Assembly: GCA_023525715.1 (NCBI GenBank)
Contig: CM042015.1
Span: 88,168,250-88,232,249 of the forward strand
Length of the DNA stretch: 64,000 bases
Source: Cichorium intybus
Lineage: Eukaryota; Streptophyta; Magnoliopsida; Asterales; Asteraceae
Direction of reading: 5' to 3'
The position numbers were made by a program, and so were the translations under genes. The notes beneath the pieces are model-generated. The model had not been told where the DNA came from. It ran no database searches and saw nothing but the letters and a program-made list of their open reading frames with translations. Positions 60,555-64,000 of the stretch are shown here, piece after piece; position 1 is the stretch's first letter, and each line of letters opens with the position of its first letter.

Positions 60555-60950
60555 TCAAGTTTCCAGAAACCCAGTCATTCTCAGAACGGAATTCCTCATT
60601 TCACTCAAATCTCTTCCTTTCAATGTCCTCCCGATTCCAGAGCAAACGGAGAACGCCATTTTCGCCGCCACTCGCCGCCGCACAATCACATGAGGCGGCA
60701 CCATTTCTTCTTCATCTCCGTCTCCATATTCAAATAAACTTGGTTCCATGTACTGAAACAACGCGAAACTCTCTGGTATATCAATCGCCTTCAGTTTCGT
60801 CTTCTTTTTCTCAACCTTTTTCCTCTTTGCTCTTCGTGATTCCTCCGGATCGGAGTCTGCAAAGCATGTTAAGCAACGATCACCGTCGTCGACATTGTTT
60901 CCGGTGAATACAACATCAGATTCATCAAAATCTTCATTATTCCCCGCCAT
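60555..60950 (-). CDS. S40-like senescence regulator protein
   Basis: A 131-aa, single-exon protein of the S40 family (formerly DUF584), small plant nuclear proteins whose members rise during leaf senescence and stress (family knowledge). The N-terminus MAGNNEDFDESDVVF matches the family's opening (x-E-x-x-ESDVxF). A basic stretch (ESRRAKRKKVEKKKTK) may be a nuclear signal. The conserved C-terminus is PPHVIVRRRVAAKMAFSVCS, then GIGRTLKGRDLSEMRNSVL and TGFLET, the G-x-GRTLKGRDL signature. Intact, with no breaks. The start is the first ATG, about 70 bp below a TATA box. Length fits the shorter S40 proteins. The role in this species is inferred. Confidence 0.92.
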   Translation of the reverse strand: MAGNNEDFDESDVVFTGNNVDDGDRCLTCFADSDPEESRRAKRKKVEKKKTKLKAIDIPESFALFQYMEPSLFEYGDGDEEEMVPPHVIVRRRVAAKMAFSVCSGIGRTLKGRDLSEMRNSVLRMTGFLET

Positions 60951-61018
60951 CTAAGACAGAATTTAGCTAAATTTTGATTAACTTGATGGTGTTTGAAATG
61001 GTGAATGGTGAAGAATGG

Positions 61019-61027
61019 AATTTATAG
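61019..61027 (-). promoter_or_regulatory. TATA box of the S40-like gene
   Basis: CTATAAATT on the minus strand, about 70 bp upstream of the ATG at 60950. Close CT-repeats (61100-61135) are typical of plant core promoters. Confidence 0.6.
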
Positions 61028-61139
61028 GAGATAGTATCGGAATCGGAATCGTCCCGAGTACTCAATCATTCTCTGTCGTTTGAGTGTGGGCCCAGTTTTA
61101 CTCTCTCTCTCTAAAAGTCTATGTTTTCTCTCTCTAGAA

Positions 61140-61940
61140 GTAATTAAATGTATGTGTCAGCTGCCTAAATTATACAGCTAGGCTTACCCAGCTTACTTGT
61201 GGCTCACGTAACTGTGTACAAGCAAACCTTCATACAGTACAACTTACGGTATCTTCCATGGATTCCGTTAAGAAGGTTTTATCCATACATTTTGTACCAT
61301 TCTGTGTATGTATTCTATGTATGTGTACAAGTAAATATGCATGGAGTCATTTATAAAACTATAACATTTTGTAAATCCTATATTACAATTTAATTTCGCC
61401 ATGAATATGATTTAGCTTCTTTTACGTTAAATACGTGTATATCAATAAATGTTGTGAGTTACGTTACATAATATGTATTCATATGTATACCGGATATGAT
61501 GTTTTAATAAATAATAAAAGAATCTTAATTATGTTGTGCATTTCTAACTTTCGTGTAATGGTAGTGTATATTCAAAGTAAAAAATCTTTGGTTCCTCACT
61601 ACTTGTGTTTTCTTTAATAAGAGTTTCAGTATAGTTGTGTTTTTAAATGGCAGGATAGATAACACAAACCTATTATATTTATCTATACCTTTCTAACTTT
61701 ATAATCAAAGAAAATTAATATATAATTATCAATGCTATACGTGTTAACTCAAAATAACAAAAGTAGACTATGGGAACTGGATAAAAGTGATAAAATTTAT
61801 AAACATACAGTAAAGTATTGATCAGTTTTGCTATTTTAAAACAATTTTAGTGGACACATTATAATGCATTGTCACATGGTCTATCTTTGATAAAAGAAAG
61901 GTTGCGGCACGAAGTTGCATTATCACCAATTCACTTTGTC
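61140..61940. other. AT-rich spacer, no gene seen
   Basis: No supported feature. Confidence 0.5.
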
Positions 61941-61947
61941 TCACTAC

Positions 61948-62165
61948 TAGAGGTCGTCATTAAGACCGGTTAATCGAAATGGGTCTGATCCCGGTCTAGA
62001 ACTGCTCAAAAAAGATCCGGTTTCGTTTTATTATAGCCCAATCAGACAAGTCATTCACCAATCTTTAGAACTCAACTTGTTAAGTGACTAATTAGTGAAA
62101 CCGGTTAAAAAACTTGGTTAAGGGTCTGGTTAAAAAAGTCCCGTTAAATAGCAATTTTGTATCCT
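61948..62165. repeat. Possible degraded mini-element (AAGACCGGTTAA interior)
   Basis: It starts TAGAGGTCGTCATTAAGACCGG and continues with GATCCGGTTTCG, GAAACCGGTTAAAAA. No right end or target duplication was found. Confidence 0.35.
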
Positions 62166-62262
62166 TTAGTGAAAGAAGTTTTACTAACAAAATGGTTATA
62201 TAGCTTTCTGATGCCATTTTATGTCCTTTTTTTTTTTTTTTTTACCCTTTTTGGATGTTCAC

Positions 62263-62786
62263 AAGAGGTGCACAAAAAAAGGGAATGACGATCCGAATAC
62301 GGTTTTGAATCCGAATCCGATCCGGTTACAATTCGGTTTTTCCCAATCCGATCCAGTTTTCGATCCGATCCGCCGGATCATACCGGTTTGAATATATTAC
62401 CGTTGAATCCGGTTCATGTCAATCCGGTTTTTCGATCCGTATTTTCCAGAGGCATATGACTTTTTTTTTTTTTTTGAAATTGTGACCGTTTGAACGGTCT
62501 TGTGACAAGACCGTTTGAAGCTTCATTAGTGACGGAATTTGTCCATTTATACCCTTTATATACTATATATAGATCATTATGTTGTGGTTAACTTAAAAGT
62601 CTTAAATTGCACTTTTAAAACTCAAAAATTGCTCCAAAATACCGGATTTTAAAAACCGGTTTGAGATCTGATCGGGTTTCGATCCGGTCCGATCCGATTT
62701 GTATAGGATCGAAAATTTTTCTGTATAATCCGGTTTGGATCCGATCCGGTTCCGGATCCGGAAAAAATCCGGTTTGTGCACCTTTG
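62263..62786. mobile_element. hAT-like mini-element (GGATCCGG/CGGATC interior)
   Basis: The left end AAGAGGTGCACAAAA and the right end TTTGTGCACCTTTG are inverted. Both flanks of the interior are iterated ATCCGATCCGGTT-type motifs, with an AT-rich middle and a perfect 23-nt palindrome (62493-62515). The terminal bases have drifted and no target duplication is clear. Confidence 0.75.
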
Positions 62787-63225
62787 GGTAAGATTGCTTG
62801 ATTCATTAATAACACAAAAAGTGTTTTCTAATCTTGTATAGTTGTTTCCTCGACAAATTTTAGGTTCACAGCTTTCATATTCTATGATCTCGAACCTCAT
62901 GTTTCATGTTTTCGAATCTCGTATTCATATATGCGTTTCATTTTCTTTCATGTATTTTTACCAAGTTTGTAAAAATCGTTTGACAGTAATTTGGCAGTCA
63001 AGTAGATTAAGAGATTATTCAGATTAATGAAAGATTAATCATTGACCTTAAATTATAAAAAAACTTATTTAATAATAAATTAATATAACAATACGATCCA
63101 TTTTATTCTTTAATACACATAAAAAATTATACATTGGTGTATTTTTATTTTTTTAATTTTGACATTTTTCAGTTCTTGACATAGTAGACCGATATTTGAC
63201 CAAAATAAAAAATTATAAAATAATA
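62787..63225. other. AT-rich spacer, no gene seen
   Basis: No supported feature. Confidence 0.5.
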
Positions 63226-63395
63226 ATAATAATAACCGCCGAAGACGATTAATCGGCCGCCAAGGCCGATATCTGACCAAACCGCCAAGTCTAACCAATT
63301 AGGCCTGATCGTAATCGGTTGCAGACCGTCAAAAACGATTAATTATCGATTAATCGAGTGCCAAAGTCTATTTCTGCAACACTGACTTTTACTAT
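63226..63395. repeat. ATTAATCG-motif block, possible hAT-like end CAGTGTTGCAG
   Basis: Reading leftward on the minus strand from 63393 it starts CAGTGTTGCAGAAATAG, then ATTAATCGATAATTAATCG and CGGCC(A/T) phrases. It resembles other plant non-autonomous hAT elements with CAGTGTTG ends. The left boundary was not found. Confidence 0.4.
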
Positions 63396-63409
63396 TGAGA
63401 TCATATAGC

Positions 63410-63778
63410 TAGGGATGAGAATCGGTCCGGACCCGGACCGGACGGACCGAGAACCGAAGAACCGGAAACCGATTTTATAGGAAACGAAGAACCGCGAACC
63501 AAACCGAATACCCCCGGTTTCGGTTCCTACCTGTTCGGTTCCGGTCCGGTTCCGGTTCCAGTTCGGTTATACAAGGTAGTGTGCTATTAAGAAATGTGTT
63601 CGGTTCCGGATTCGGCCCGAACTGGACCGAGAACCGAAGAACCGAGAACCGATTTTGTGGAAAATAGAGAACCGAGAACCGAACCGAATACACGGTTCCG
63701 GTTCCGGTTCCTATTCGGTTCCGGTTCCGGTTCGGTTCCCGGTCCGGTCCGGTTCTTCGGGTCAAAAGCTCATCCCTA
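63410..63778. mobile_element. hAT-like mini-element (GAACCGAGAACCG interior), 369 bp
   Basis: Ends TAGGGATGAGAATCGG and CTCATCCCTA are inverted. The 8-bp target duplication CATATAGC is perfect (63402-63409 and 63779-63786). The interior is nearly all GAACCG(A) and CGGTTCCGGTTC iterations. It has the same end as 10141 but a different arrangement inside. Confidence 0.93.
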
Positions 63779-63786
63779 CATATAGC

Positions 63787-64000
63787 TATTTGGATTAATA
63801 ATTAATCACTTTTATTCTACTAATTGTTTTTGAGTTTTATATTTTAGACAATAACCCTGTTATTTAATAACATTCTATTTACTCCCCTAATTATATATAA
63901 CCTTTAAAATTTTTCCATCTTTTAATATGTATTTAATAGTATTTATTTTACTTTCATGCATTGTAATATAGCTTTATTAAAAGTTATTATTAATTAGTTA
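63787..64000. other. AT-rich spacer, no gene seen
   Basis: No supported feature. Confidence 0.5.

Noticed and set aside
63475..63785. Arg/Thr/Glu/Pro-rich open frames on both strands (also at 62615-62900 and 10132)
   Set aside because: They are translations of the ACCGAACC-type interior of mini-elements; low-complexity with no domain.

Overview
This is a 64 kb piece of a eudicot nuclear genome. The style of its repeats (Copia and Gypsy LTRs, a tRNA-derived SINE, LINE types, and the family relatedness of the genes) suggests an Asteraceae species, perhaps lettuce or a relative, but that placement is an impression from sequence style and no search was run. Genes have introns with canonical plant splice signals. 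Most of the window is transposon debris, AT-rich spacer and (TA)n microsatellites.

Three genes look intact. (1) A minus-strand, 14-coding-exon WD40 gene at 15941-20812 is the nucleolar U3 snoRNP / SSU-processome subunit UTP13 (TORMOZ in Arabidopsis, TBL3 in animals); the reconstructed exons add up to 2,523 nt in one frame (840 aa). (2) A plus-strand, 13-exon gene at 25558-30564 is exonuclease 1 (EXO1), an XPG/FEN-family DNA repair nuclease; its exons add up to 2,064 nt (687 aa). Two of its introns carry U12-type splice signals, one of them AT-AC. (3) A minus-strand single-exon gene at 60555-60950 encodes a 131-aa S40-like senescence-regulator protein.

Layout. 1-6655: remains of two Copia-type LTR elements, joined LTR to LTR. 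6653-8652: a genomic duplicate of the middle of UTP13, introns included, now a pseudogene cut by the second LTR element. 8653-10836: A-rich repeats, a 64-bp tandem repeat, a hairpin and a small hAT-like element. 10842-15546: a 4.7 kb Copia element with a perfect 5-bp target-site duplication, a deleted 5' LTR end and two coding lesions. 15941-21160: UTP13. 21764-24800: A-rich repeat, TA arrays and a FAR1/MULE transposase relic. 25558-30564: EXO1. 31268-31773: a broken mitochondrial dicarboxylate carrier copy. 32358-35383: TA array and two minus-strand Gypsy-like LTR ends. 35384-42090: a LINE whose 3' part is present as four head-to-tail 1,496-bp copies. 42776-43448: a SINE with a hAT-like element inserted in its pol III A box. 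45503-46458: a Pack-MULE-like unit carrying an exon of a root-type ferredoxin-NADP reductase. 47634-50787: a broken PIF/Harbinger element with both of its genes. 53550-55230: a degenerate MuDR transposase. 58890-60264: a TIR element inserted between TA microsatellites and full of GTTCAT/ATGAAC dyads. 60555-60950: S40-like. 62263-63778: two more of the small hAT-like elements.

The genes do not form a functional cluster. The recurring structural theme is a set of small elements with hAT-like ends (TAGGGATGA or TAGAGGTGC) and 8-bp target duplications. Their interiors are iterated CCGGTT/ACCGAACC-type motifs that differ from copy to copy. At least six, and perhaps eight or nine, lie in this one window.
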